Assembly (NCBI GenBank): GCA_944377425.1
Contig: CALWEX010000097.1
Location: forward strand, 1-52,855
From: an uncultured Clostridia bacterium
GTDB taxonomy: Bacteria > Bacillota > Clostridia > Lachnospirales > Anaerotignaceae
Length of the DNA: 52,855 bases
Reading direction: 5' to 3'
The translations under genes and the position numbers were made by a program. This document shows positions 18,591-27,843 of this stretch, one piece after another (positions within the stretch are counted from its first letter, which is position 1; every line of letters starts with the position of its first letter). A model generated the notes under the pieces. It was not told where the DNA came from. It saw only the letters and a list, made by a program, of their open reading frames with translations, and did no database searches.

Positions 18591-19484
18591 TTGGCTGTAA
18601 AAAAAAGCGGCCTTGGGCCAAAGGGAAAAGGTCTTGAGGCTTTGTTTGAATCCAGTAAAAAAGAAGCAGTTAAAAAGAATACTGAAAATTCAGACGGCAC
18701 AGTTGTGCTTTTAGATATAAATAAAATAGAGCCTAACAGAAATCAGCCAAGAAAACAGTTTCAGGAAGAATCCCTTGAGGAATTGGCTGAGTCAATTAAG
18801 AACTACGGCGTTATACAGCCTATAGTAGTTAAGCAAAATGAGGATTACTATGAGCTTATAGCTGGAGAAAGAAGATGGCGAGCATCTAAAATTGCAGGTC
18901 TTAAAGAAATACCAGCAATTATTAAAAAGTACGAGGATGAAAAGCTTTTTGAAATAGCTCTTGCCGAAAATCTTCAAAGGGAAGACTTAAACCCTATGGA
19001 AGAAGCGGCAGGATACAGTAAACTCAGTACAGACTTTAATTTAAGTCAGGATGAAATAGCTAAAAGAGTAGGAAAAAGCCGTTCTGCGGTGGCAAATGCT
19101 ATGAGACTTTTAAATCTTGACAGCCGTGTTCAGGAGCTTGTTAAAAACGGTAAACTTTCACCAGGCCATGCCAGAAGTATACTTCCTATTGAAAACAGTG
19201 ATGAGCAGTTTGAACTTGCTGAAAGAATAATTGACGAGGAATTAAGTGTTAGAGAAACTGAGAATATAGTAAAAAGGCTTTTGGAGAAAAAGCCGGAAAC
19301 TGCTGAAAAGAAGTCAAAATTCAATACCGACGGATATAATAAAATAGAAGAAAGTTTAAGAGATATTTTAGGTACTAAAGTTAAACTTAAAAGCGGCAAA
19401 AACAAGGGAGCTATTGAAATAGAATACTATTCGGATGAAGATTTAGACAGAATTATGGCTCTTATGAATAAAATAATAATATAA
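18591..19484 (+). CDS. parB: Chromosome partitioning protein ParB (Spo0J)
   Basis: ParB binds parS and spreads as a CTP-dependent clamp. Visible motifs are DINKIEPNRNQPRKQF, the CTP-binding GERRWRASK, ENLQREDLNPMEEA and the HTH region SQDEIAKRVGKSRSAVANAM. I chose the TTG at 18591, giving 297 residues, because AAGGAG lies 10 bases upstream; an in-frame start at 18570 would overlap parA and lacks a site. The N-terminus KKSGLGPKGKGLEALF is the arginine-finger-type segment that stimulates ParA. Confidence 0.96.
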   Translation: MAVKKSGLGPKGKGLEALFESSKKEAVKKNTENSDGTVVLLDINKIEPNRNQPRKQFQEESLEELAESIKNYGVIQPIVVKQNEDYYELIAGERRWRASKIAGLKEIPAIIKKYEDEKLFEIALAENLQREDLNPMEEAAGYSKLSTDFNLSQDEIAKRVGKSRSAVANAMRLLNLDSRVQELVKNGKLSPGHARSILPIENSDEQFELAERIIDEELSVRETENIVKRLLEKKPETAEKKSKFNTDGYNKIEESLRDILGTKVKLKSGKNKGAIEIEYYSDEDLDRIMALMNKIII

Positions 19485-19501
19485 GGACGTGATTTCAAAT
19501 A

Positions 19502-20134
19502 ATGGAAGGTTTAAGTGCGCTTATAAACCAAAACCTGCTTACAATAGTAACTGTCCTTATGGCTCTTGTGTGTGTTGTTTTAATAGTTGCTGTAATTGCT
19601 CTTGCTGAAATTATAAAACTTAAAAAGAGTTATAATAAAGTTTTGGGTGAATGTAATGACACACAAAGTCTTGAGGAAAAATTTAAAGAATTTTACGAAA
19701 CTTCATCGGAAATTAAAGAAAAATACGATAAAATATCAGAAGCCGTTATGGATTTAAGTAAAAATATGGATAAATGCATTCAAAAGGTGGGTATAATAAG
19801 ATATAATCCTTTTGATGAAGCAGGCGGAAATTTATGTTTTGCCATAGCGCTTTTAGACAGTGAAAATAACGGCGTTATTTTAAATGGAATACATAGCCGC
19901 TCAGGTTGCTATACATACGCTAAACCTGTTGAAATGGGTGTAAGCGAATATGTTCTCTCTCAGGAAGAAATGCAGGCACTTAATATGGCTCTTGACGGTT
20001 CTTATGTTTGTGATGACAGAAAAGAAATAGTTAAAAAAATAGAAGAAAGATATGAAAGTGAGATACTTCCTAAAAGGAGCAGAAAAAAATCTGGAATATT
20101 CCACAAAAAAAGCTCTAAAGTATCAGCACAATAA
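19502..20134 (+). CDS. DUF4446 family membrane-anchored protein
   Basis: This 210-residue protein has one N-terminal membrane segment (about residues 13-38), a coiled-coil stretch (55-90) and the DUF4446 core VGIIRYNPFDEAGGNLCFA and YAKPVEMG. The basic tail is KRSRKKSGIFHKK. The family often follows soj-parB in Clostridia and its function is unknown. It starts 17 bases after parB and is probably in that operon. Confidence 0.88.
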   Translation: MEGLSALINQNLLTIVTVLMALVCVVLIVAVIALAEIIKLKKSYNKVLGECNDTQSLEEKFKEFYETSSEIKEKYDKISEAVMDLSKNMDKCIQKVGIIRYNPFDEAGGNLCFAIALLDSENNGVILNGIHSRSGCYTYAKPVEMGVSEYVLSQEEMQALNMALDGSYVCDDRKEIVKKIEERYESEILPKRSRKKSGIFHKKSSKVSAQ

Positions 20135-20139
20135 AAAAG

Positions 20140-20246
20140 CCGGAAATCGGGGGGAATGATTTCCGGACTAAAAACATTTCAACCCTGAAAACTTAATTTT
20201 CAAAACTGAAATGTATAGAAGTATTATGGCCGGTTTATCGGTTTAT
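20140..20246 (+). promoter_or_regulatory. Structured leader upstream of serS
   Basis: Two hairpins lie in tandem. The first has 9-base arms CCGGAAATC at 20140-20148 and GATTTCCGG at 20158-20166. The second has arms ACATTTCA (20174-20181) and TGAAATGT (20207-20214) enclosing an inner TGAAAA/TTTTCA stem. A direct repeat CGGTTTAT occurs twice at 20231-20246. There is no T-run after the first hairpin and no T-box motif. This may be a cis-regulatory leader, or a read-through terminator followed by an unrelated promoter region. Confidence 0.45.
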
Positions 20247-20293
20247 ATTCAAAAAATTAAAAATTTGTATAAATAAAATTGGAGGATTTAAAA

Positions 20294-21568
20294 ATGTTAG
20301 ACGTAAAATTATTAAGGTCAGATATGGAAAGCATTAAAGCCGCTCTTGCTAAAAGAAACAAAGATTATCACCTTGAAGAATTTACAGAGATGGACAAGGT
20401 AAGACGTGAGCTTATAGGCAAAACAGAGGAGCTTAAACAGAGACAGAACGCTGACTCCAAAGAAATTCCTAAGCTTAAAAAAGAAGGTAAAGACACATCA
20501 GCGCTTATGGCTGATATGAAAGAGCTTTCAGACAAAATTAAAGAGCTTGATGCTCAGATTTCAGAAGTAGATGAAAAGCTTAATAAATTCCTTCTTACAA
20601 TACCTAATACACCTTATAAACTTGTTCCAAACGGAAAAGACGATACAGAAAACGAGGAATTAAGAAAATGGGGCGAGCCAAGAAAGTTTGACTTCGACTT
20701 TAAGCCTCATTGGGATTTAGGCGAGGATTTAGGCATACTTGACCCGGCTACAGCAGGTAAAATAACAGGCTCAAGATTTACAGTTTATAAAGGTGCCGGA
20801 GCAAGACTTGAAAGAGCTATAATCAACTTTATGCTTGACCTTCATGTAGACAAACAGGGATACACAGAAATATTCCCTCCATTTATGGTAAACAGAAAAT
20901 CAATGACAGGTACAGGCCAGCTTCCTAAATTCGAGGAAGACGCATTTAAGGTAACAGGTACAGACTACTTCCTTATACCTACAGCTGAGGTTCCTGTTAC
21001 AAATATGTATTCAGATATGATACTTGACGGTAAAGACCTTACTATTAAGCATTGTGCTTATACAGCATGCTTTAGAGCAGAGGCAGGCTCAGCCGGAAGA
21101 GATACAAGAGGTATTATCCGTCAGCACCAGTTTAATAAAGTAGAAATGGTTAAGTTCTCAAGACCTGAAAACTCTTACGAAGAACTTGAAACTCTTACAA
21201 ACGATGCTGAACAGATTCTCCAGATGTTAGGCCTTCCTTACAGAGTAGTTAGACTTTGCGGCGGTGACCTTGGCTTTAGTGCAGCTATGACTTACGATAT
21301 TGAAGTTTGGATGCCAAGCTATAACAGATATGTAGAGATTTCAAGCTGCTCTAACTTTGAAGACTTCCAGGCAAGAAGAGCAAACATTAAATTCAAAGAC
21401 AATATAAAAGATAAAGCAAGATTTGTTCATACACTTAACGGAAGCGGTCTTGCTGCTGGCCGTACAACAGCTGCTATAATGGAAAACTATCAGCAGGCAG
21501 ACGGTTCTATTATAATTCCAGAAGTTTTAAGACCTTACATGGGAGGAATGGAAAGAATTACAAAATAA
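20294..21568 (+). CDS. serS: Seryl-tRNA synthetase
   Basis: SerRS charges tRNA-Ser and tRNA-Sec. The 424 residues start [18 protein letters not shown], with the N-terminal antiparallel coiled-coil arm (about 30-105). The class II core has [18 protein letters not shown] (motif 2) and [14 protein letters not shown] (motif 3). I chose the ATG at 20294 with GGAGG 9 bases upstream; an earlier in-frame start at 20279 overlaps that site. A terminator follows. Confidence 0.97.
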   Translation: MLDVKLLRSDMESIKAALAKRNKDYHLEEFTEMDKVRRELIGKTEELKQRQNADSKEIPKLKKEGKDTSALMADMKELSDKIKELDAQISEVDEKLNKFLLTIPNTPYKLVPNGKDDTENEELRKWGEPRKFDFDFKPHWDLGEDLGILDPATAGKITGSRFTVYKGAGARLERAIINFMLDLHVDKQGYTEIFPPFMVNRKSMTGTGQLPKFEEDAFKVTGTDYFLIPTAEVPVTNMYSDMILDGKDLTIKHCAYTACFRAEAGSAGRDTRGIIRQHQFNKVEMVKFSRPENSYEELETLTNDAEQILQMLGLPYRVVRLCGGDLGFSAAMTYDIEVWMPSYNRYVEISSCSNFEDFQARRANIKFKDNIKDKARFVHTLNGSGLAAGRTTAAIMENYQQADGSIIIPEVLRPYMGGMERITK

Positions 21569-21602
21569 AATACTATAAAACAGTAAAATATATTAAAATA
21601 AC

Positions 21603-21639
21603 AAAATCCTCTGTAAGCGGTTTTACGGAGGATTTTTGT
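21603..21639 (+). terminator. serS terminator
   Basis: AAAATCCTCTGTAA pairs with TTTACGGAGGATTTT around a GCGG loop, followed by T residues. Confidence 0.85.
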
Positions 21640-21683
21640 TAACTGCCTAAAATAGCAATTATTATTAACGGAGTGTGCTTTTA

Positions 21684-22049
21684 TTGAAAAAACTTGACTT
21701 TATTATAATAGCTGTTTTGCTTGTTTGTGCTGGAGGTCTGTATTTTTCAGGCTTTCTTCGTCCGGGTGATGAAGGTGCTTATGCTGTGGTTTATGTAGAT
21801 GGTGAAGAAGTAAAGAGATATGATTTATCTCAAAATACTGAAGATACTATAACTGGCATAAATGGAACTAACCAAATTAAAGTTCAGGACGGCGAAATAA
21901 GCGTTGTTTCTGCTGATTGCCGTGACCAAGTATGCGTTAATCATTTACCTATAAATAGAGAAAATGAAAGTATAGTATGCCTTCCGCACAAGGTTGTTAT
22001 AGAAATAGAAAACGGCGGCAAAAACAGTATAGATGCTGTTGTTAAGTAA
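21684..22049 (+). CDS. NusG domain II-containing protein
   Basis: This is a short protein (121 residues from the TTG at 21684) with one N-terminal membrane segment (about 5-25) and an extracytoplasmic NusG domain II fold: AVVYVDGEEVKRYDL and GEISVVSADCRDQVCV, ending in LPHKVVIEIE. The TTG has GGAG 10 bases upstream, while an earlier GTG at 21675 is too close. It is commonly paired with a Gx transporter gene, as here. The function is unknown. Confidence 0.85.
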   Translation: MKKLDFIIIAVLLVCAGGLYFSGFLRPGDEGAYAVVYVDGEEVKRYDLSQNTEDTITGINGTNQIKVQDGEISVVSADCRDQVCVNHLPINRENESIVCLPHKVVIEIENGGKNSIDAVVK

Positions 22050-22063
22050 AAGGAGTGAATACA

Positions 22064-22555
22064 ATGGCTAAAAAGACTGCCTACTATGGCATATTTGCCG
22101 CTCTTGCTATACTTATGGGATATGTTGAGGCTGTTATACCTATGCCTGTTCCCATACCAGGAATAAAAATAGGCCTTTCAAATATAGTCGTTGTACTTTG
22201 TATGTATGTAATGGGAACAAAAGAAGCCTTTTATATTTCAATAGTCAGGGTTGTAATATCGGCATTGCTTTTTAGAGGTTTTGTTGGTCTGTGGTATAGT
22301 TTATCTGGTGCATTTTTAAGCTATGGCGCCATGCTTGCCGTACATAGGCTTAAAGACGCAAGCATAATAGGTGTAAGCGTAACAGGCGGCGTGTTCCATA
22401 ATATAGGCCAAATTATAGTAGCCTGCATTATTTTAGGCCGTAATGTGGTTTTGTATTTAATACCGATACTTATGGTAAGTGGTGTTGCCGCTGGTTTTGC
22501 TATAGGCCTTGTATCTAAGTACTGTTTAAATTATTTGGAAAAAAAGAGAGAATAA
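22064..22555 (+). CDS. Gx transporter family protein (HepS/ThiW-like membrane protein)
   Basis: The 163 residues are almost all hydrophobic with about five membrane segments and the family motif PIPGIKIGLSNIVVV. Such proteins are annotated as Gx transporters or heptaprenyl diphosphate synthase component I and resemble ECF-type substrate-binding subunits. The ATG at 22064 has AAAGGAG upstream, 14 bases after the NusG-II gene, so they are likely one operon. The substrate is not known. Confidence 0.83.
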   Translation: MAKKTAYYGIFAALAILMGYVEAVIPMPVPIPGIKIGLSNIVVVLCMYVMGTKEAFYISIVRVVISALLFRGFVGLWYSLSGAFLSYGAMLAVHRLKDASIIGVSVTGGVFHNIGQIIVACIILGRNVVLYLIPILMVSGVAAGFAIGLVSKYCLNYLEKKRE

Positions 22556-22564
22556 TAATTGTTT

Positions 22565-22597
22565 AAACCGTAAAGTTTAAAAGCTTTACGGTTTTTT
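22565..22597 (+). terminator. Terminator of the NusG-II/Gx operon
   Basis: AAACCGTAAAG pairs with CTTTACGGTTT and is followed by seven T residues. Confidence 0.88.
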
Positions 22598-22669
22598 TCG
22601 TATTGTCGGTATAAATTAACTGAAAAGGTTTATATTATGTTATATATAATAAATGTGGAGGTTTTACCT

Positions 22670-22909
22670 ATGAAAAAGAACAAAGCCGAAAATGATTTAT
22701 TAACAAGTATTGAAGATTTAAGGAAAGAAATGAGTATAGTGAAAAGCCGCTTTGACATGGAAACAGATGAATGCCTTATTGACAGCTATATATACCAAAT
22801 GGAGGCACTTAATAAAAAATATCAGTATTTTCTTAAACAAGCCAAAAAAACAGGCGTAAAAGCTAATGTTTTTGAAGGAGGTTGTGAGTTGTGCAGTCGT
22901 CTTTTGTAA
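22670..22909 (+). CDS. DUF2508 family protein (YaaL-like)
   Basis: This 79-residue, charged, helical protein matches the DUF2508/YaaL pattern: LLTSIEDLRKEM, then ECLIDSYIYQMEALNKKYQY and FLKQAKKTG. The ATG at 22670 has GGAGG 9 bases upstream. As in Bacillus it directly precedes bofA, overlapping it by 19 bases, although recR, which precedes this pair in Bacillus, is absent here. The function is unknown. Confidence 0.82.
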   Translation: MKKNKAENDLLTSIEDLRKEMSIVKSRFDMETDECLIDSYIYQMEALNKKYQYFLKQAKKTGVKANVFEGGCELCSRLL

Positions 22910-23157
22910 TGTTCGCCATGATAATGGCTTTTGCTTTTTTAATGCTTATAGTCATTGTTTCCGGCCCGCTGTCTATGCTGCTTAAATTTATACTGCGTTC
23001 GGCAGTGGGCGCCGGTATACTATATGCTTTAAATATAGTTTTGGCGCCTTGCGGAATATACATAGGGGTAAATTTGTTTACATCGTGTTTTGTAGGCTTT
23101 TTAGGCTTGCCGGGTATAGGCAGTTTAATGATTATAAGTCACTTGCTTGGTGTTTGA
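22891..23157 (+). CDS. bofA: BofA-family pro-sigma-K processing inhibitor
   Basis: BofA is a membrane protein that restrains the SpoIVFB protease during sporulation in Bacillus. The 88 residues contain two to three hydrophobic segments and the family C-terminal pattern YIGVNLFTSCFVGFLGLPG. The GTG at 22891 has AGGAGG 9 bases upstream, inside the DUF2508 gene, so the two are translationally coupled. Its presence supports a spore-forming lineage. Confidence 0.88.
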   Translation: MQSSFVMFAMIMAFAFLMLIVIVSGPLSMLLKFILRSAVGAGILYALNIVLAPCGIYIGVNLFTSCFVGFLGLPGIGSLMIISHLLGV

Positions 23158-23208
23158 CATTATATTGCCCACAGTGTAAAATTTAAAATACAACTGTGAG
23201 GTGATAAA

Positions 23209-24267
23209 GTGTATTATAACTTTTTTGTAAATAAAACTTCTTCTATACTGCTTGATAACGGCTTTTATAAAGGTCCGGAGTATAATGGAGAACAGTGGTA
23301 TTTAAAAATAATGCCGCCAGTTTTATACGCTATACATATAACAGATAGTAATAATTATACTCAAGATAGTAAATATATTTCATATATCAATAGTTTATAT
23401 GAAAAATTAAAGGACTGTCGGTGCGAAAATTTAGTATGTCTTAATATTAATTTTAGTATAGATATTACTTCTAAAAACGAAAAAGAGTTTGCTTATAACT
23501 ATTTTTCTAACTATTTTTATAACTCTTTTTCTAACTTAGATGTAAATCCAAATATACATAATGTGTATTGGATATTTAGTGCGGATGAAGAAAGGCTGCT
23601 TTTTCCAAAAGGGCAGCCTACAAAATTAAAAGGAATAGAGCTGTATTTTAATTGGAAAAAGTATGAAAAAAGCGAAACAAGCAGCATTAAAATATATGAT
23701 AATAAACCTTATATAACTTATGCTGTTATAGTAATAAATGTTTTGATTTGGGCATATATAAATTTAAAAGGCGGAGAAAATTTTATATATAATTTTGGTA
23801 CAAGCCGGCAGGGGCTTTTGTCAGGACAAGTTTATAGGCTTATAACAGCTGTGTTTATGCATCAAGAGCTGGGGCATTTGTTCTTTAACTGTTTTTCGCT
23901 TTATATATTCGGTCGAGAAACAGAGAGAATACTTAGCAGGTTTAATTTTGTAGTTATATACTTGTTAACAGGCTTTTTGGCATCACTTTTCAGCGCATTA
24001 ATAGGCGGAAGCTTAGCTATAGGCGCATCTGGGGCAATATTTGGTGTAATAGGTGCTTTAGCAGCTGTAAGCCGTATGAAGGCATACGAAGCGCAGTTAA
24101 TGGATTATTTTACTTTAGTTCTTTATATAGCAGTTTCTATATTAATAGGCTTTTCAGACCCAAGAATAGATAATACAGCACATGTATTTGGTGCTTTAAG
24201 CGGATTTATAAGTCAATATTTGTATTTTAAATATAAATACTCGCATAAAAATAATGAGCAAAAATAG
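23209..24267 (+). CDS. Rhomboid-family intramembrane serine protease
   Basis: The protein has a soluble N-terminal domain (about 165 residues, not recognised) followed by six or more membrane segments. The rhomboid motifs are HQELGHLFFN (218-227), the catalytic GASG with Ser274, and His325 in AHVFGALSG. Rhomboids cleave within membrane helices. The GTG start at 23209 has GAGGTGAT upstream. The DNA after its stop is the dense DnaA-box cluster. Confidence 0.9.
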   Translation: MYYNFFVNKTSSILLDNGFYKGPEYNGEQWYLKIMPPVLYAIHITDSNNYTQDSKYISYINSLYEKLKDCRCENLVCLNINFSIDITSKNEKEFAYNYFSNYFYNSFSNLDVNPNIHNVYWIFSADEERLLFPKGQPTKLKGIELYFNWKKYEKSETSSIKIYDNKPYITYAVIVINVLIWAYINLKGGENFIYNFGTSRQGLLSGQVYRLITAVFMHQELGHLFFNCFSLYIFGRETERILSRFNFVVIYLLTGFLASLFSALIGGSLAIGASGAIFGVIGALAAVSRMKAYEAQLMDYFTLVLYIAVSILIGFSDPRIDNTAHVFGALSGFISQYLYFKYKYSHKNNEQK

Positions 24268-24301
24268 TTAATAAATCGACGTATTACTAAATTCAATAAA
24301 G

Positions 24302-24750
24302 TTATCAACAGCTTTTTTGTGGATAAAGTGCATAACTTTTAAAATTAGTTTACATAAAATATAAACATTTGGTTGGCAAAAAAAATTACGATTTTATTTT
24401 TATTGTAAAAACCTTGTAAAATAAAGGTTTTTAAGGGTCAAAAACAAAAATGCTGATAAAAATGGGCTTAAATATGTTTACAATAATTTTTGCCGTCGAT
24501 GTTGATTTATTTGTGGAGTAAAAATGGGGAAAACATCGAATTTAATATGGATATGTTGATAAATTTAGATAAATTAAATTAATTACTATATTTTGAGTTT
24601 AAAATGATGTTTTAACCAATATAATGTGGTAAAATAAATGTTGATAACTTAATTGTATGTTGATAAATAAAAGTTATCAACAAAATTATGTGTATAAGAC
24701 TTTATTATTGTTGATAAGTGACGTTATTTTAGAATTAAATATGTTGATAA
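24302..24750. repeat. Dense cluster of DnaA boxes
   Basis: Eight perfect TTATCMACA sites lie in this gene-free stretch: 24302-24310 (+), 24318-24326 (-, the TGTGGATAA form), 24554-24562 (-), 24639-24647 (-), 24658-24666 (-), 24674-24682 (+), 24709-24717 (-) and 24742-24750 (-). One-mismatch sites occur at 24451-24459 and 24689-24697. The whole spacer 24268-24792 is AT-rich and has no gene. DnaA should bind here strongly, whether for titration, for regulation of the flanking genes, or as an auxiliary origin element. Confidence 0.85.
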
Positions 24751-24792
24751 CCGTAAATAAAATTCTGTTTTTACAAAAGGGGAAATGAAAAA

Positions 24793-25350
24793 ATGGACAA
24801 TTTGGAAAATATGAAAAACGAATACATACAAAAATACAATGATAGAAAACTTGTTTTTGGTGAAGGCAAAACAGACGGCGGAATAATGCTTATAGGTGAA
24901 GCTCCTGGTGGTGAGGAGGAAAAAATGGGCAGGCCGTTTGTTGGCAAAGCCGGAAAAAATCTGGATGAGTTTATAGAATTGGCTGGATTGAAAAGAGAAG
25001 ACCTTTATATAACAAATGTGGTAAAATTCAGACCTACTTCAATAAGTGAAAAAACAGGAAGGAATGTAAATCGTACCCCAAGCAGAGAAGAAATAGAGGA
25101 TTTTGTGCCTTTGCTTAAAAATGAGATAAGCACTTATAAGCCTTATCTTATAGTAACATTGGGTAATGTGCCTTTAAAAGCTGTAACAGGAAATAATCGC
25201 CTTTCTATAGGTGATTGCCACGGAAAAATTATGCAGTTAGAAGGTTTAAATATATACCCGCTTTATCATCCTGCATCGGTTATATATAACAGAAACCTTA
25301 AAAATGTGTATGCTTCAGATGTAAAAAACATAAAAGAATATATAAAATAA
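24793..25350 (+). CDS. Uracil-DNA glycosylase, family 4/5 type
   Basis: This enzyme removes uracil from DNA. The 185 residues show motif A GEAPGGEEEKMGRPFVGKAG (about 36-55), the ITNVVKFRP segment and motif B YPLYHPASVIYN. The four cysteines that hold the iron-sulphur cluster in many family 4 enzymes are not evident, so cluster binding is doubtful. The ATG has AAAGGGGAAA upstream. The last DnaA box lies only 42 bases before the start, so DnaA could influence its expression. Confidence 0.88.
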   Translation: MDNLENMKNEYIQKYNDRKLVFGEGKTDGGIMLIGEAPGGEEEKMGRPFVGKAGKNLDEFIELAGLKREDLYITNVVKFRPTSISEKTGRNVNRTPSREEIEDFVPLLKNEISTYKPYLIVTLGNVPLKAVTGNNRLSIGDCHGKIMQLEGLNIYPLYHPASVIYNRNLKNVYASDVKNIKEYIK

Positions 25351-25393
25351 AACTGTAGCGTAATAAAATAATAAACAATAAAAAATAAATATT

Positions 25394-25430
25394 AAAAAAG
25401 CGGAATATATTTAAGTATATTCCGCTTTTT
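25394..25430. terminator. Bidirectional terminator after the uracil-DNA glycosylase gene
   Basis: AAAAAGCGGAATATA and TATATTCCGCTTTTT form a perfect stem with a 6-base loop between converging genes. Confidence 0.9.
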
Positions 25431-25499
25431 GCTGCATTTTATCTGAGTTTTAAAACAATATTGAAAAGTAAAATCAGAAAATATTAAACATTATTTATT

Positions 25500-26609
25500 T
25501 TACTCCAAAGGAACTTCAAACTTAAGCATACCGTTTGAGTATGCAGAAATAGAACCGGCTGAAGCAAATACTATTATTTTTCCATCTCCTAAATAGCATC
25601 CATAATTTCCAGCTTGGTTTTCTTTAATAAATTCTGCGGCATTATCAAAATACTTATCTGGATGAGCTGCTATTTCTTCGCTTAAGTAATTAACGGCTCT
25701 TTGAATATCCGAAATATTATTTTCGCCTTCTGCTCCGGCTAAATCGCTTAAGTTAATTTCTTTGCCTGTCTTAAGGTCTAAAGTCATTCCATAGCCGTAT
25801 GTAACAGGGTGCGCTCCACCGGTATATACCATAAATGTGGTAAGGTAAGATAAAATACCGTTTGTATCATCATGATAAAGGTCTTCATAAGAGATATAAA
25901 TTTCGTTTGTTCTGTAATCGCTGCCTAAGTCATAAAGAGTTTTAAGCATTGCTTCCTGATTTTCCTCAATATATTTTGTAGCCATTGCATGAACGTAAGA
26001 TGAAATATAGCTATTTATACCGCTGCTTGATGCAGACTTATCATTAAGCTGAGGATATACAAGTGTAACTTTTAAAACTTCAGTACCGTTTTCGGTTTTA
26101 AGCATCCAGTTTTCAGTTGCCTTGCTGCTGAAATTATCTTCTTGCGCTTCATAAGTTACATCGCTTTTATCAAGTATTGTTTTTTCTTCAGGCATATTAA
26201 TATCAACAGTTTTTGTATTTTCGTCCCATAAAACTTCAGCACCAAAGGCTTCTGCTATTGCTCTTATAGGTACCATTGTTCTGTCGTTTATAATAACAGG
26301 CGCCACATCAAGTTCCTTTTTTTCGTCGTTTATGCTAATAACATTATCGCCTATTTTAAGAGTTACATCTATTGTGCCTTTTTCTATGCTTACTGTTTGT
26401 ATAGAATCAATATAATAAACTTCAGCACCCATTTTTTCCATAACACCGCGTAAAGGAATAAGGGTTCTGTTATCTTTAATAACTGGTTCTTGGTCTTCAA
26501 AAACAACTTTTTCGGAATTAACATTAACTGTTATATCCGAAGCGAATACAGGTACAGATGATGAGAAGACAGCAAGTGCTAAAACCAAAGGTAGTATATT
26601 TTTTTTCAT
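25500..26609 (-). CDS. Secreted protein with copper-amine-oxidase-N (stalk) and DUF3298 domains
   Basis: The 369 residues begin with a clear signal peptide (MKKNILPLVLALAVFSSSVPVFA). Two repeats of the stalk domain follow, with LIPLRGVMEKMGAEV and MVPIRAIAEAFGAEVLW (about 45-130). The C-terminal part has the DUF4163/DUF3298 pattern, including GGAHPVTYGYGMTLDLKTG and a DUF3298-like end. It is probably cell-envelope associated; the function is unknown. A GGAGG site precedes the ATG. It is divergent from the lysR gene. Confidence 0.86.
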   Translation of the reverse strand: MKKNILPLVLALAVFSSSVPVFASDITVNVNSEKVVFEDQEPVIKDNRTLIPLRGVMEKMGAEVYYIDSIQTVSIEKGTIDVTLKIGDNVISINDEKKELDVAPVIINDRTMVPIRAIAEAFGAEVLWDENTKTVDINMPEEKTILDKSDVTYEAQEDNFSSKATENWMLKTENGTEVLKVTLVYPQLNDKSASSSGINSYISSYVHAMATKYIEENQEAMLKTLYDLGSDYRTNEIYISYEDLYHDDTNGILSYLTTFMVYTGGAHPVTYGYGMTLDLKTGKEINLSDLAGAEGENNISDIQRAVNYLSEEIAAHPDKYFDNAAEFIKENQAGNYGCYLGDGKIIVFASAGSISAYSNGMLKFEVPLE

Positions 26610-26809
26610 AAAAGTGCCTCCTTAAATTTCTCTTATTAGTATATGGATATTATACCTCTTGTAAAATTATTAGACAATAGAAATGAAATATATAAGAAAG
26701 AATTAATAATTTTGTTAAATATTACAACAAATATTCAATTTTTTATAACATATTGGTAATTTTTGTGATATACTGTGAGGAAAGGTCTGCATTTGGGAGG
26801 AGGGCAGAT

Positions 26810-27730
26810 ATGACGTTTTTACAGCTTAATTATGTGGCAGAAATATATAACTGCGGTTCAATAAATAAAGCGGCTCAAAATCTTTTTGTATCGCAGTCAA
26901 GTCTTTCAAGCTCCATTCGTGAGCTGGAGGAAGAATTAGGAATACAGATTTTTATAAGAAGCAACAGAGGAATAGTATTAACTGAAGACGGACAGGAATT
27001 TTTAACTCAGATAAGACCTATAATAGAACAACAGAAAAAAGTAGAGCGATTTTACAGTGATAAGGGATTGAATCAATGCGCGAAGCTTAGTATATCTGCT
27101 CAAAGGTATCCGTTTTGCGCTAAGGCATTTGTAAAGCTTCTCGAAAGCCATGATTACGAAAAATTTGAATTTTCTTTTAAAGAGATAGATATGGACAAGG
27201 TTATAGAAAATGTATCACAGCGCAAAAGTGATATAGGCATTATATTCCTTTCGGACATGACAGAAAAATTTATGAATAGGACATTAAGTGCCAACGACTT
27301 AGAGTATAAAGAGATAACAAGATTTAGGCCAATGGTATTTTTAAATAGCCAACATCCACTGGCCGAAAATGAAGAAATAAGTCTAAGCGACCTTACAGAG
27401 TATCCATATGTTGTTTTTTCTAAAAAAGACAATACCAGCGCTAACTTTTCTGAAGAAGCAGTATTTTCAGGTTCACTGGACTTTAATAAAATAATATATA
27501 TAAACGACAGGGCAACAGCTTATAATATCTTAAGCCATACAAACGCCTTTACAACAGGCAGCGGTCTTTTGCCAAAAGGTTATTGCCCGGATAATATAAA
27601 GACCGTTCCTATTAAAGATAATATAGACTATATGCGTCTTGTTTGTATAAAGCTTAAGGATTTAAGTATAAACCCATTTGCTGAGGAATTTATAAAAATA
27701 CTATCTGAACTGCTTAATAGTACAGATTGA
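26810..27730 (+). CDS. LysR-family transcriptional regulator
   Basis: The 306 residues show the N-terminal winged HTH (FLQLNYVAEIYNCGSINKAA, SQSSLSSSIRELEEELG, FIRSNRGIVLTEDG) and a periplasmic-binding-like effector domain. I chose the ATG at 26810 because GGGAGGAGG precedes it; a longer frame from 26753 has no site. It converges on the nhaC-type gene and diverges from the stalk-protein gene. The effector is unknown. Confidence 0.9.
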   Translation: MTFLQLNYVAEIYNCGSINKAAQNLFVSQSSLSSSIRELEEELGIQIFIRSNRGIVLTEDGQEFLTQIRPIIEQQKKVERFYSDKGLNQCAKLSISAQRYPFCAKAFVKLLESHDYEKFEFSFKEIDMDKVIENVSQRKSDIGIIFLSDMTEKFMNRTLSANDLEYKEITRFRPMVFLNSQHPLAENEEISLSDLTEYPYVVFSKKDNTSANFSEEAVFSGSLDFNKIIYINDRATAYNILSHTNAFTTGSGLLPKGYCPDNIKTVPIKDNIDYMRLVCIKLKDLSINPFAEEFIKILSELLNSTD

Positions 27731-27757
27731 AGTTATAAAAAATAATATTCGAAATAT

Positions 27758-27792
27758 AAAAAAATGACGGTGATGACACCGTCATTTTTTAT
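27758..27792. terminator. Bidirectional terminator between lysR and the nhaC-family gene
   Basis: AATGACGGTG and CACCGTCATT pair around ATGA, with A-run and T-run flanks. Confidence 0.9.
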
Positions 27793-27843
27793 AGGGGTAC
27801 AGGGGTAATGCGTATATTTATATATATTATGGAAATTATGTTT

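Noticed and set aside
20140-20246. T-box for serS
   Set aside because: The leader is too short and has no T-box sequence or specifier stem, unlike the clear one before aspS.
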